Shown: positions 19,199 to 28,926 of the stretch, one piece after another
Layout of the letters: each line of letters begins with the position of its first letter
Position numbering within the stretch: the first letter of the stretch is position 1
From: Candidatus Binatus soli
GTDB lineage: Bacteria > Desulfobacterota > Binatia > Binatales > Binataceae
Direction of reading: 5' to 3'
Length of the DNA: 64,000 nucleotides
NCBI GenBank assembly: GCA_002479255.1
Contig: DLMJ01000013.1
Location: 62,001-126,000 of the forward strand
Made by a program: the position numbers and the translations under genes
The notes under the pieces: generated by a model
The model's database searches: none
The model's input: the letters and a program-made list of their open reading frames with translations, nothing else
Told to the model about the DNA's origin: nothing

Positions 19199-20334
19199 TG
19201 AGCGGGCCAATCGAATTCAGCGTTACTGCCGTGGACAGCGACGCGCGCGTCGGTCGGATCGTAACCCCCCACGGCGTGGTCGCGACGCCGGCCTTCCTGC
19301 CGGTCGGCACGCGCGCGGCGGTCAAAGCGATGGCGCCCGACGAGTTGCGGTCGATGGGCTACACGATGGTGCTCGCCAACGCGTACCATCTCGCGATTCG
19401 CCCGGGCGCCGGGTTGATCGGCGAGATGGGCGGTGTAGCGCGCTTCATGGGATTTCCCGGCGCGGTGCTGACCGATTCGGGCGGGTTCCAGGCGATGAGC
19501 TTGGCGAAAATCAATTCGATCAATGAAGAAGGAATCCGTTTTCGATCTCATCTCGACGGCGCGCCTTTGATGCTCACCCCCGAAAGCGCGATCTCGATTC
19601 AGGAACAGCTCGGCGCTGATATCATGATGGCGCTAGACGAATGCACGCCTTACCCTGCCGAGCATCGGCGCGCGCTCATGTCGCTCGATCTCACGGCGCG
19701 ATGGGCCGAGCGCAGCCTCGCGGCGCGGATCAGCACGACGCAGGCGCTGTTCGGAATTATCCAGGGCGGTATTTTCCAAGACCTGCGCAAGACGAGCGCG
19801 TCGCAGATAACCTCGATTGCGTTCGACGGATACGCGGCGGGCGGACTTTCGGTCGGCGAACCGAAGGCCGCGATGCTGGGAATGGCGGCGCTGTCGGCGT
19901 CGATGATGCCGGCTAACAAGCCGCGCTACCTGATGGGTGTGGGAACGCCGCCGGATTTGCTCGCCGCGATCGCGATGGGTTTCGACATGTTCGACTGCGT
20001 GCTGCCGACGCGAAACGCGCGCAACGGGACCGCCTTCACCAGCCAGGGGCGCATCTCGATTAAGCAAGCTGCTCACGCGCGCGACTCGATGCCCCTCGAT
20101 CCGGCCTGCGAGTGCCGCCCCTGCCGGACCCATTCACGCGCCTACCTGCGTCATCTATATTTGTCGGGCGAGATACTCGCGGCGCGCGCGCTGACGGAGC
20201 ATAATCTTCACTTCTATGCGAGCTTGATGCGCCGGTGCCAGGCTGCTATCGCATCCGGGAATTTCAAAGCGTATGCGATGGCGGCATCGGCCGGTTGGGA
20301 CAACGACAACGCCGCCGAACCGGTCGAAGAATGA
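19195..20334 (+). CDS. tgt: tRNA-guanine transglycosylase
   Basis: A 379-residue enzyme that exchanges guanine-34 for preQ1 in tRNAs with GUN anticodons. The catalytic aspartates lie in VLTDSGGFQAMSL and FDMFDCVLPTRNARNG, and the zinc site is CECRPC with the distant histidine in ALTEHNLHFY. Start is GTG 19195 or ATG 19198, both overlapping or abutting the queA stop. It works with QueA and forms part of the queA-tgt-yajC-secD operon. Confidence 0.97.
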   Translation: MMSGPIEFSVTAVDSDARVGRIVTPHGVVATPAFLPVGTRAAVKAMAPDELRSMGYTMVLANAYHLAIRPGAGLIGEMGGVARFMGFPGAVLTDSGGFQAMSLAKINSINEEGIRFRSHLDGAPLMLTPESAISIQEQLGADIMMALDECTPYPAEHRRALMSLDLTARWAERSLAARISTTQALFGIIQGGIFQDLRKTSASQITSIAFDGYAAGGLSVGEPKAAMLGMAALSASMMPANKPRYLMGVGTPPDLLAAIAMGFDMFDCVLPTRNARNGTAFTSQGRISIKQAAHARDSMPLDPACECRPCRTHSRAYLRHLYLSGEILAARALTEHNLHFYASLMRRCQAAIASGNFKAYAMAASAGWDNDNAAEPVEE

Positions 20335-20383
20335 TTTTTCTCTGTGGGAGACGTAGCTTGATCGATTTTGAGGACGTGATCTG

Positions 20384-20746
20384 ATGTTGTTTGAAGGCAC
20401 CGCATGGGCGCAGGCCGCCAACGCCACAGGTCAAGCCGCCAGTCCCTCGTTTTTCGAGCAGTTGATGACGGGCCCGGGGCCAATCATGGCGTTGGTCGTC
20501 GCCGTCATGTACTTCCTGGTCTTCCGGCCGCAGAACAAGAAGGCGCAGGAGCAGGCGAAAATGCTGGCTGCGCTCAAGCGCAACGACGAGGTCGTGACGA
20601 CGGGCGGAATTATCGGGCGGATTCATGAGGTCGGCGACAAAGTGATCACGCTCGAAGTTGCGCCCAACGTCAGGTTGAAGGTCGAGCGATCGCAAATCGC
20701 GTCGATGTCGAGCCACAAGGCGTCGGCGAAGAAAGACGACAAGTAG
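20384..20746 (+). CDS. yajC: Sec translocon accessory protein YajC
   Basis: A 120-residue inner-membrane protein with one transmembrane helix (GPIMALVVAVMYFLVFRP) followed by the family signature PQNKKAQEQAKMLAALKRNDEVVTTGGIIGRI. YajC associates with SecDF and SecYEG during protein export. It follows tgt by 49 bases and precedes secD by 66 bases. Length and topology are as expected. Confidence 0.96.
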   Translation: MLFEGTAWAQAANATGQAASPSFFEQLMTGPGPIMALVVAVMYFLVFRPQNKKAQEQAKMLAALKRNDEVVTTGGIIGRIHEVGDKVITLEVAPNVRLKVERSQIASMSSHKASAKKDDK

Positions 20747-20812
20747 GAATCCAACGAGTCAATTGCAGACAGCCGGCGCGGCCGGCACTCTCATGGCGGG
20801 GGCTTCATCATA

Positions 20813-22477
20813 GTGGAACAGACTCAAAGTTTCGGACCGATCCTGATTCTGCTCGTGCTGATCGTGTCGTTCCTTTACATGCATTTCACCAACGGCAGCG
20901 GGCTTACGCGCATATACCTGGCGGGCGGTATCGTGTTGGCAGCGATACTCATTCTGCTGCCGAGCCTCAACGTCGATCTGCCCGATTGGTTCAAGGCCGG
21001 GTTCGGCGCGACCAAGATCCAGCTCGGCCTCGACCTGCAGGGCGGGACGCATCTGCTGATGGCCGTGAAGCTGGACGAGGCGGTGAAAACCCAGCTGCGG
21101 CGGCGCGCCGATGACCTCAAGCATGAGCTCAAGGCGAACAAGATAGACTTCGAAAATATCTCGGTCGACGATTCCGGCAACCTGAGCGCCAAGCTGAAGT
21201 CGAGCGCCGATCGCACGCCGTTCCTCGACCTCGTGCAGAAGTCGTTCTCGGATCTGACCGTATCGAGTAGCAGCGATTCGTCCGGCCCCGGTCCGTCCTA
21301 TTCGCTCGCCTATAAGACGCGCGAGTTGCAGACGATTCGGTCCAACGCGATGGACCAGGCGCTGGAAACGATTCGCAATCGAATCGACCAGCTCGGCGTG
21401 CGTGAAACCACCGTCGCCAAAGAGGGCGACAACGAAATTTTAGTGCAACTGCCCGGAATCCAGGACCCCGAGCGCGCCAAAGAACTGATCGGCAAGACGG
21501 CGGTGCTCGAATTCAAACTGGTTGACGACTCGAAAAGTGTGCAGGACGCGATCAAGGACGGCCCCCCGCCCGGCGACGACGTCCTTTATGGCACCTCGGA
21601 GCGCGGCGGCAGGGAGCCGTACCTGGTCGAGTCCCCCGTGCTGATGACGGGCGACGTCGTTACGGACGCGCGCGTGCGTCCCGGCGGGCGGCTGGAAGGT
21701 CCCTACGTGGCGGTTGAACTCGACGCGCGCGGCGCCGGCATCTTCGATGCGATGACATCTGAAAACGTCGGGCGGCGTCTGGCGATCGTGCTTGATAACA
21801 CTGTTTACTCGGCGCCGGTTATCAAGGAACGAATTCCCGGCGGTCACGTGCAGATCACCGGACGCTTCTCGATGGACGAGGCGCACGATCTCGCGATCGT
21901 ATTGCGCTCGGGCGCGCTGCCGGCGCCGGTCGAAATCGAAGAAGAACGCACGGTGGGCCCGTCGCTCGGCCGCGATTCGATTCGCCAGGGCGAGATGTCG
22001 TTCGTGATCGGCGCGGGCGCAGTGCTGATCTTCATGGCCGTGTACTACAGCGGCGCGGGTCTGCTCGCGGATTTCGGGCTGTCGCTGAATATCCTGCTGC
22101 TGATCTGCGTGATGGCGGCGCTGGGCGCCACGTTGACCTTGCCGGGCATCGCCGGAATCGTGCTGACGCTGGGAATGTCGGTTGATGCGAACGTGCTGGT
22201 GAATGAACGAATGCGCGAAGAGTTGCGCGCCGGCAAATCGCCGCGCGAGGCGGTGAAGCTCGGCTATGATCGCGCATGGTCGGCGATTCGCGACTCCAAT
22301 ATCTCGACCTTCGCCGCGGGGCTGATTCTCTTCCAATTCGGCACCGGACCGGTCAAAGGCTTCGCCGTCACCCTATGCGTAGGAGTGCTGACCGGACTGT
22401 TTTCCTGTATTGTCGTTACGCGCGCGTGGTACGACTATCGGATTTCGATGCGGAAGCTCACCCAGATTAGCGTTTAA
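20813..22477 (+). CDS. secD: Protein translocase subunit SecD
   Basis: A 554-residue membrane protein that uses the proton gradient to pull exported proteins into the periplasm. It shows the N-terminal helix, QLGLDLQGGTHLLMAV (D1 motif), the periplasmic P1 region and the later GRFSMDEAHDLAIVLRSGALPAP, then the membrane domain with GMSVDANVLVNERMREELR. Translation starts at a GTG at 20813. SecD normally pairs with SecF, encoded just downstream or fused; here the next 174 bases are non-coding and a small HTH gene follows, so secF must lie elsewhere or be lost. Confidence 0.96.
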   Translation: MEQTQSFGPILILLVLIVSFLYMHFTNGSGLTRIYLAGGIVLAAILILLPSLNVDLPDWFKAGFGATKIQLGLDLQGGTHLLMAVKLDEAVKTQLRRRADDLKHELKANKIDFENISVDDSGNLSAKLKSSADRTPFLDLVQKSFSDLTVSSSSDSSGPGPSYSLAYKTRELQTIRSNAMDQALETIRNRIDQLGVRETTVAKEGDNEILVQLPGIQDPERAKELIGKTAVLEFKLVDDSKSVQDAIKDGPPPGDDVLYGTSERGGREPYLVESPVLMTGDVVTDARVRPGGRLEGPYVAVELDARGAGIFDAMTSENVGRRLAIVLDNTVYSAPVIKERIPGGHVQITGRFSMDEAHDLAIVLRSGALPAPVEIEEERTVGPSLGRDSIRQGEMSFVIGAGAVLIFMAVYYSGAGLLADFGLSLNILLLICVMAALGATLTLPGIAGIVLTLGMSVDANVLVNERMREELRAGKSPREAVKLGYDRAWSAIRDSNISTFAAGLILFQFGTGPVKGFAVTLCVGVLTGLFSCIVVTRAWYDYRISMRKLTQISV

Positions 22478-22651
22478 TGATTGTTAATGATGCTATAAGA
22501 TGCAAATTGAGTTTTCACGATCGATCGAATTAGGAGCTGTGGGCAAATTTTCACCTACCGGGTGCCTTTTACCTTGACTTGGGCGATGGACGCGTACTAC
22601 AAAGTCGCGTCCTCACAAAATCCCTGAGGGAAGGCGTCTTGTTGGACTCGT

Positions 22652-22846
22652 ATGGCCGATAAGGACGACATACTGCTGAATTCCCGCGAAGTCGCGTTCC
22701 TGCTCGACCTGAGTCCGGACACGGTGAACGAATTTGCCCGGCGCAATATTATTCCGGCCTTCAAGAAAGGCCGCCAATGGCGATTTCGCAAGCGCGATAT
22801 AACTGCTGTCAAACGTCAGTTGCGAGGAATCAACGCGGCGGCCTGA
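22652..22846 (+). CDS. Excisionase/MerR-like helix-turn-helix protein
   Basis: A 64-residue protein with the helix-turn-helix pattern of the excisionase/MerR-like DNA-binding domain: LNSREVAFLLDLSPDTVNEF then ARRNIIPAFKKGRQWRFRKR. Such stand-alone domains are found as phage or element excisionases and as small regulators; no integrase is nearby. It follows secD and precedes a phospholipid methyltransferase-like gene, with no obvious operon link. Confidence 0.75.
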   Translation: MADKDDILLNSREVAFLLDLSPDTVNEFARRNIIPAFKKGRQWRFRKRDITAVKRQLRGINAAA

Positions 22847-22960
22847 CGCTACGCGCGCGCGTCACGCTCACTTCGCGTCGCACGCGGCCAAAATCGCCGT
22901 CCTGATGTCCTGACCTCGCACTGATCGCCTGGGCTGCGTCGAACCCGAGGGAGTGTTTCG

Positions 22961-23578
22961 ATGTCTGAACCGCATGAGAGCCGTGTCTATTCCGACCTGG
23001 CGCGTTTCTACGATTTTTTCTTCGGACGAGTCTTTGCCGATCGCGAGCATGAAATTATCGAAAGCCTGAATCTCAGGCCCGGTAACCGCGTGCTCGAGGT
23101 TGGCGTCGGCACCGGAATCGCGCTGGACGCATATCCGCCGTACGCGCACATTGTCGCGATCGATCCGTCGGCCGACATGCTCAAGCGCGCAAAAAAGCGC
23201 GTGGCGGAAAACGGCTGGGGACATATCGAGCTCCGCCAGGGCGACGCGCTTAACCTCGACTATCCCGACAACAGCTTCGACTACGTTACCTCGTTTCACG
23301 TTCTGACCGTGGTTCCCGATCCGTGCCGGATGATGTCGGAGATCGTGCGGGTGTGTAAGCCGGGCGGGCGGATCGCGATCACGACCCATTTCCAGAGCTC
23401 GAACCCGGTGGTCGCGGCCCTCAACACCATCGTCAATCCGATCACGCGGCAACTGGGATGGACCACCAGATTGCGCAAGCAGGACGTGCTCAAGGGCCAC
23501 CCGATCACGCTGGAGCGCGACGACAAGATCAGCCGGTGGTCGGTGCACTCGGTGATCATCGCGCGCAAAAACGCGTGA
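22961..23578 (+). CDS. Phosphatidylethanolamine N-methyltransferase-like SAM methyltransferase
   Basis: A 205-residue class I SAM methyltransferase. Motif I is VLEVGVGTGIAL, the acidic motif II is VAIDPSADML and the post-motif is LRQGDALNLDYPDNSFDYV. The N-terminal YSDLARFYDFFFGRVFADRE and overall layout resemble the soluble PmtA enzymes that methylate phosphatidylethanolamine toward phosphatidylcholine. I infer that function by similarity of the N-terminal segment; ubiquinone-type methyltransferases are an alternative. A membrane-protein gene follows after 45 bases. Confidence 0.75.
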   Translation: MSEPHESRVYSDLARFYDFFFGRVFADREHEIIESLNLRPGNRVLEVGVGTGIALDAYPPYAHIVAIDPSADMLKRAKKRVAENGWGHIELRQGDALNLDYPDNSFDYVTSFHVLTVVPDPCRMMSEIVRVCKPGGRIAITTHFQSSNPVVAALNTIVNPITRQLGWTTRLRKQDVLKGHPITLERDDKISRWSVHSVIIARKNA

Positions 23579-23623
23579 GCCGCCGCCGCGGGTAGCCGTC
23601 GCGAGCGGGAATACAAGCGCAGC

Positions 23624-24001
23624 GTGGCTGATTCGAACAATCCCGATCCTGATTCCCCGACCAACGACGAACGTGTCGAGACGCTCGCCAAAGAGCTTGC
23701 CGACCGTCTGCGCGCGATGCCCAATCGCCAGGAACTTACCGACTACGCAGTCAGCATCCTCAAGGAAAGCAGCGAGGATGCGGGCCAGTCCGAGCAGGCG
23801 GCGGCGATGGTCGAGCGGGCGGCGAAGAACGATCCGTTCAACCCGATCGCGTTTGCAATTCCACTGCTGGTTATAGGCGCGGTCCTGTGCGCGACGGGAA
23901 TCCTTGCCGGCATAGGGCTGTGCGTAATCGGGATCGCATTGCTGATGGTGCTGTGGGGATTGATCGCTGCGTTCTTCGGCCGCTTCCACCGGCAGGGCTG
24001 A
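23624..24001 (+). CDS. Membrane protein with amphipathic N-terminal domain
   Basis: A 125-residue protein of no recognised family, starting at GTG 23624. The first 80 residues are charged and helix-forming, and the C terminus has two closely spaced transmembrane stretches (FAIPLLVIGAVLCATGILAG and CVIGIALLMVLWGLIAAFFG). The last codons and the stop are part of a dispersed palindromic repeat (GGGCAGGGCTGA equivalent), as in the HAD-IIIA gene at 3749. It probably forms a short operon with the upstream methyltransferase. Confidence 0.65.
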   Translation: MADSNNPDPDSPTNDERVETLAKELADRLRAMPNRQELTDYAVSILKESSEDAGQSEQAAAMVERAAKNDPFNPIAFAIPLLVIGAVLCATGILAGIGLCVIGIALLMVLWGLIAAFFGRFHRQG

Positions 24002-24067
24002 GCCCTGCACCCAGTATTAAGGCCGCCCGTCGTTGGCGGGCGCGGCCACTGCCGCGGGCGCGCGGAG
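23991..24067 (+). repeat. Dispersed palindromic repeat, family 1, copy B
   Basis: The 17-base palindrome GCAGGGCTGAGCCCTGC lies at 23992-24008, followed by CACCCAGTATTAAGGCCGC and a GC-rich hairpin tail. It matches copy A (3738) and copy C (53392-53490, minus strand) and supplies the stop codon of the preceding gene. Confidence 0.9.
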
Positions 24068-24102
24068 GCCTGTTAGAAGGGTGAAGGGGGAAGAGCTGCG
24101 GG

Positions 24103-27078
24103 CTAACCAGCGAGCAACTTCTCGACTAGCTTGTCGATCTTCTGCGCGATGCCATCCTTGCGCAGCGCGGCGCGGATCCGTTGCCGCGCCCGCGTAAAGT
24201 GAATTGCTTTGGGGAGTTCGACATTTTTCGCGACAATTGTAGCGGTTTCGGCAGCTTTAGCTAAGGCATTGTGAAGGGCATTTCCTGAGTCGAATTCTGG
24301 AATGCTATTAATGAGAAGCTTGTCGAAGTCTCGAGCGCCCCACTGGCCGCGACTCTGATCTGGCGCGATCTTCGAACGAAGTGTCTCGCTATTGATCACC
24401 GCGACTAGGAAGTTGGCCTCCTCCTCGGAGTCGCACTCTGCCCAGTACAGCTTGTGTTCGACGATGGACGAAGAATTTTGGAGGCGAGCGGCGGCTGGCA
24501 AGGTGCCGGACGCGGAATAAATCACGCGGAGCTTTGCAGGCGGCATTTGAGTAGATAGACCGCCGAAGTAGTCGAGCCGCTCCTGAAGCGATATCTTAGT
24601 TCGCCCGTGCGCCGCCCATAGATCCTCCGCATCCTTCATCCATCCCGCTAGATTGCTGAAGCCGCGCTCGCGCGCCCGATCGGCGCTTAGCAGTCCATCG
24701 CTTTTGCTCCATGGGATTATTGCCAGTGCTGGGTCAAGAAGCCTGAACGGAGCGAGCGATTCGCCGAGATACAACTGACGAAGAAATTCCTTCTCGACGG
24801 GTTGGCTCAGGGGAGGGAGGCTCTTCCAAGGTTCCTTTTCCTGCGAGTTCTTGCGGCTCTCCACGATCGGTGCGTCGGGGCTTGAGCCAAATCTCCCCGA
24901 CGCAGATTTAATTACGACAAACAGACTCCGTGGGACGACAGTCGCGCCCTGCCGAAACTTGGAGGCGTAGCCGGAATTAGAGGACTCCGAGGCGGTTGGC
25001 CACGGTACGGCTTTCGAGGTGAGTGCTCGACTTGCCTGCGCCTCGGTGGGATCGCGGCTCGGAAGCTCACCCGAGAAGCTGGACGCAGTCGCTGGCAGTT
25101 TCTTGGATTCGCCATTCTCGGCAAACAGCACGCAAGATGGAACGTTGAACAGGTTTTTGACCGACTCGTCGAAGAGCCATGCTTCGGTGAATTTGCGGGC
25201 AGGTACCGTCACCGGCCCCTTTTCCGAGTTTACAGTCTTGGCGATGAATCCGCGGTACTGCTGGCGGGTCAAGGTGGCGTATGGCATCACGAACGCGATC
25301 TTCCCATCGGTGCGGAGGTACAATTCCATGCATCGGACGAAGAAGTAGGCCGACAGGTCCTGATGCGTTGCAACCTTTCCGCCCGCCCACATGTCCCGTT
25401 TCTGGCATTCTGTTTTGAAGCGCCTTTGCATCTCGTCCGACATATAGCGGTACGAGAGCCAAGGGGGATTGCCGACCAAAACGTTTACTTTTTCACCGGG
25501 CGCAGCGAGCCAAACTGGGCGGCTCAGATTGCGAGCGACATAACCCCAGATGTGATTACGATTATCGCGTCGCAATTGCGCGAGGCGCGTGTATGTTGAT
25601 ACCAGCGTGACCGGAGTATCGCCGCCGGTGAATTCCTCCGCGCCTTGCCGGTTCATCCATGCTTCGAATGCGTCAGGAGGCGAATTGGTCTCGCTGAGAT
25701 GCAGCATCTCATTGATTACAGAATCGAAGAGGGCCGGGTTCTGCGCGACCCGCACGGGAAACAAAAGAGGTGCGCTTTCCGGAACATCGATTCGCACCTC
25801 CTGGCCACTCAGGATCGCGCTCGTGTTCCACTGCATCGAATCGCCGAGATAAACCGGGATGCTGACTCTTGGCCGGTCTCGCAGCCGATCTTCGCCGATG
25901 GCCAGTAGATACGTAATGCGTGCATTGATGACTGCAACCGGATGAACATCGATACCCATGACGTGTCCGGTGCATCGTTGAATAGCATCTCGATTGCTAA
26001 GACCGGCGGCGTCTGCGGCGGCCAACAACCTGCGGACCGCATGAAATAGAAACGTTCCTGAGCCGCAAGATGGATCAAGGACACGCTGCGCGAGTGGATT
26101 TTCGATAACGCGTCCGCAGATGCGGCTCGCGAGCCAATCAGGTGTGTAATATTCGCCGAGGTCGTGCCGCTGCTGCGGATCGATCAGCGATTCGTAGAGA
26201 CCTTTCAATACGTCGTGTTCGATATCGCCCAACCGGAAGCGCGCGACTTGTGCCGCTATGCGGCGAATCAGATCGTCCGAATCGGAAGTCGCGAGCACCC
26301 AATCGAAGAAATCTGACTCTACTACGCCGTCGATGCCCGCATTTTGAAACGGCTTGCCAGCCAATAAGTCCGCCGGCTCGGGTATTTCGACGCCAAGGAC
26401 GAGTGTCGCCATCGTCTTGGCAACGATCGTGAGATAGGTGTGCTGAAAAAATAGGGTGTCGTCATCGATGAGCGTTCCGTACACCAGTTGCAGCCGGTCC
26501 GCCCAGAGCTTGCGCTTGAGTGCAACCTCGGGATGTTCCCCGACGGAATTCCACAATTCGCGCAGCCGTGCTTCGGCGACCTCAAAGACCAGACTTTCCT
26601 TGCCCAATTCCTTTCGTACACCCTCGGGGTCGGGCCGCTCCGATGGCCGAGTTGCGACGAACGGGCTGAGCCAGAGCGCGAGTCCGCGAACATCTGTCCG
26701 TGAAACCTTGTACGGCGTCCGAGCGACCAGTTTGTCGCGCTGCAGTTCGTACGGAATGAACTCTGCGCCGTCGGTTGCGACACCTACGTAGTGGTACCCT
26801 GTCCGCCGCTCAAGTTCGCGAAGGTAGTCTCCCAGCTGGCGTTCGGCTTCGGGCTTCTCGCGCCGCAAATCCTTCTTGAATTCGAAAACGGTGCGGCACA
26901 GCAGCGCGTCAAGGCGTCCATGAACCTCAGGCAGTGGCTGTTCGAGTTTTACGTCGGATCTGGAGGCACCCAAGTGCCCAATGAGAATGGTCTGAACGTC
27001 GCGGCGGACTGGCTCATGGCCTGGTCGCGTCGCGAGATTAGCTACAATCTCGCGAAGTTCGGCGTCTGAAAGTGACAA
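24103..27078 (-). CDS. Single-polypeptide restriction-modification enzyme (N6-adenine methyltransferase with N-terminal nuclease)
   Basis: A 991-residue protein combining nuclease and methyltransferase. The N-terminal domain has a PD-(D/E)XK-like pattern (GRLDALLCRTVFEFKKDLRR, about residues 49-68). The middle is a gamma-type N6-adenine methyltransferase with SAM motif I LDPSCGSGTFLFHAV (about residue 335) and catalytic NPPW in VGNPPWLSYRY (about residue 537). The C-terminal half probably recognises the target sequence. This layout fits type IIG/type ISP-like enzymes, which need no separate subunits. It begins with TTG at 27078 preceded by GAGG. G+C is lower than the backbone (line 24301-24360 is 32/60), a sign of transfer. 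Confidence 0.85.
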   Translation of the reverse strand: MSLSDAELREIVANLATRPGHEPVRRDVQTILIGHLGASRSDVKLEQPLPEVHGRLDALLCRTVFEFKKDLRREKPEAERQLGDYLRELERRTGYHYVGVATDGAEFIPYELQRDKLVARTPYKVSRTDVRGLALWLSPFVATRPSERPDPEGVRKELGKESLVFEVAEARLRELWNSVGEHPEVALKRKLWADRLQLVYGTLIDDDTLFFQHTYLTIVAKTMATLVLGVEIPEPADLLAGKPFQNAGIDGVVESDFFDWVLATSDSDDLIRRIAAQVARFRLGDIEHDVLKGLYESLIDPQQRHDLGEYYTPDWLASRICGRVIENPLAQRVLDPSCGSGTFLFHAVRRLLAAADAAGLSNRDAIQRCTGHVMGIDVHPVAVINARITYLLAIGEDRLRDRPRVSIPVYLGDSMQWNTSAILSGQEVRIDVPESAPLLFPVRVAQNPALFDSVINEMLHLSETNSPPDAFEAWMNRQGAEEFTGGDTPVTLVSTYTRLAQLRRDNRNHIWGYVARNLSRPVWLAAPGEKVNVLVGNPPWLSYRYMSDEMQRRFKTECQKRDMWAGGKVATHQDLSAYFFVRCMELYLRTDGKIAFVMPYATLTRQQYRGFIAKTVNSEKGPVTVPARKFTEAWLFDESVKNLFNVPSCVLFAENGESKKLPATASSFSGELPSRDPTEAQASRALTSKAVPWPTASESSNSGYASKFRQGATVVPRSLFVVIKSASGRFGSSPDAPIVESRKNSQEKEPWKSLPPLSQPVEKEFLRQLYLGESLAPFRLLDPALAIIPWSKSDGLLSADRARERGFSNLAGWMKDAEDLWAAHGRTKISLQERLDYFGGLSTQMPPAKLRVIYSASGTLPAAARLQNSSSIVEHKLYWAECDSEEEANFLVAVINSETLRSKIAPDQSRGQWGARDFDKLLINSIPEFDSGNALHNALAKAAETATIVAKNVELPKAIHFTRARQRIRAALRKDGIAQKIDKLVEKLLAG

Positions 27079-27728
27079 CTATTGGGACCTCGTCACGGAC
27101 CGACCATTCATATCAGAGTTCGATGCCCTTCTTAACAACCGCCGGGGCGAATCTTGTCAATCGATCCGCAAAACCCATCATTTGAATTTTACTCGATGTT
27201 GGTGCAAGAGTAGGTCCCATCGCAACGTGTGCGGCTAGTCGAGCCCCGGGTCGCTTCTGAACGCCGCGAGGGGGAGATGAGAGTTTGCGTTTCGAACCGG
27301 CCGCAGCCGCGCGTCGCTCACAACTGAACGCAACGAATTAATCGGGGGACATTTCGCGTGAAACACAAGAGCCTGACAGCGACGATAGTGCTGCTAGGGG
27401 TGGCGATTGCGCTTTCGGTGTGGGGCGATCCCACCACGCTGACTATCTCGAGCGCCGGCGTTACGGTGACCGGTAGCTCGTCAACCACCCTTGATTTTCC
27501 GATCTCGCGCAGCGGCGATACCGGCTACGACGCCTTTGTTCAGTACCAGACCCAGAACGGCACAGCGATCGCCGGGATCAACTACACGGCGGCGAGCGGT
27601 CGCTGGTGATTCCGGCCGGCGCGACCAGCGCGACGATTCCGGTGACAGTCGCCGGCAGCACCATCAATCAATCCAACAAAACTTTCCAGATGCAATTGCT
27701 GGGTGGCGGGGGTGCAGCGAGGAGCTTC

Positions 27729-28695
27729 ACGCCCAGCTTCGCTACCCAGCAGACCTTTGCCGTGGGCAGCGGCCCGGTCTCGGTGACGACGGCCGACGTC
27801 AACGGCGACGGCTTGCCCGACCTGATTGTCGCGAACAACGGCCACAACACGGTCTCGGTGCTGCTCAACACCACCGCCCCAGGCGCCACCACGCCCAGCT
27901 TCGCCGCTCAGCAGACCTTTGCCGTGGGCACCGACCCGATCTCGGTGACGGTGGCCGACTTGAACGGCGACGGCAAGCCCGACCTGATCGTCGCGAATTA
28001 CGGCAGCGACACGGTCTCGGTGCTGATCAACACCACCGCCCCAGGCGCCACCACGCCTAGCTTCGCTACCCAGCAGACCTTTGCTACCGGCAGCGGCCCG
28101 GTCTCGGTGACGGCGGCCGACTTGAATGGCGACGGCAAGCCCGACCTGATCGTCGCGAATGCGGGCGACGGCACGGTCTCGGTGCTGCTTAACACCACCG
28201 CCCCGGGCGCCACCACCCCCAGCTTCGCCAGCCAGCAGACTTTCCCCGTGGGCAGCGCCCCGTACTCGGTGACCGCGGCCGACGTCAACGGCGACGGCTT
28301 GCCCGACCTGATCGTCGCGAACAACGGCCACAACACGGTCTCGGTGCTGCTCAACACCACCGCCCCGGGCTCCCCCACGGCCAGCTTTACCGCCCAGCAG
28401 ACCTTTACCGTGGGCAGCGAACCGGTCTCGGTGACGGTGGCCGACGTCAACGGCGACGGCAAGCCCGACCTGATCGTCGCGAATAACGCCAGCAACACGT
28501 TTTCGGTGCTGCTCAACACCACGCCGGCGCCGGCGACGACGCTCGACGGCAATAGCTTCGCCACCCAGCAGACCTTCGCCACAGGCAGCGGCCCGCACTC
28601 GGTGACGACGGCGAACGTCAACGGCGACGGCATGCCCGACCTGATCGTCGCGAATTACGACAGCAACACGGTCTCGGTGCTGCTCAACAACCTGT
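27729..28695 (+). repeat. Six tandem 162-base coding repeats
   Basis: Units begin at 27729, 27891, 28053, 28215 and 28377, each 162 bases apart, with a sixth, slightly divergent unit near 28540. High nucleotide identity between units suggests recent duplication or gene conversion and makes repeat number likely to vary between strains. Confidence 0.9.
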
Positions 28696-28755
28696 ACGCG
28701 ACCACCATGTCCGGCAGCCCGGCAACTGGAACAATCCACTATAACGTATTGACGG

Positions 28756-28926
28756 CAACGCCAACGCCGACCGCCACTGCGACGCCAATCAAGACGGCGA
28801 CCGCGACGGCGACCGCGACGGCGACCGCGACGGCGACCGCGACGGCGACCAAGACGGCCACGCCCACAGCCACCGCGACAGCAACCGCGACTGCAACTGC
28901 GACGCCGACCGCCACGCCTACGCCAG
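28756..28926 (+). repeat. Low-complexity Thr-Ala-Pro coding repeat
   Basis: Twelve-base units of the type GCGACCGCGACG repeat several times from about 28797, encoding alternating Thr and Ala. It forms the linker between the FG-GAP units and the Ig-like domain and is a candidate for slippage. Confidence 0.85.

Noticed and set aside
22868..24010. 380-codon minus-strand frame opposite the methyltransferase and membrane-protein genes
   Set aside because: His/Arg-rich shadow starting in repeat copy B; the plus-strand SAM motifs are convincing.
27729..28695. Regularly spaced repeats that might be a CRISPR array
   Set aside because: Units are 162 bases, contiguous, in frame and encode calcium-binding FG-GAP motifs; there are no spacers and no cas genes.
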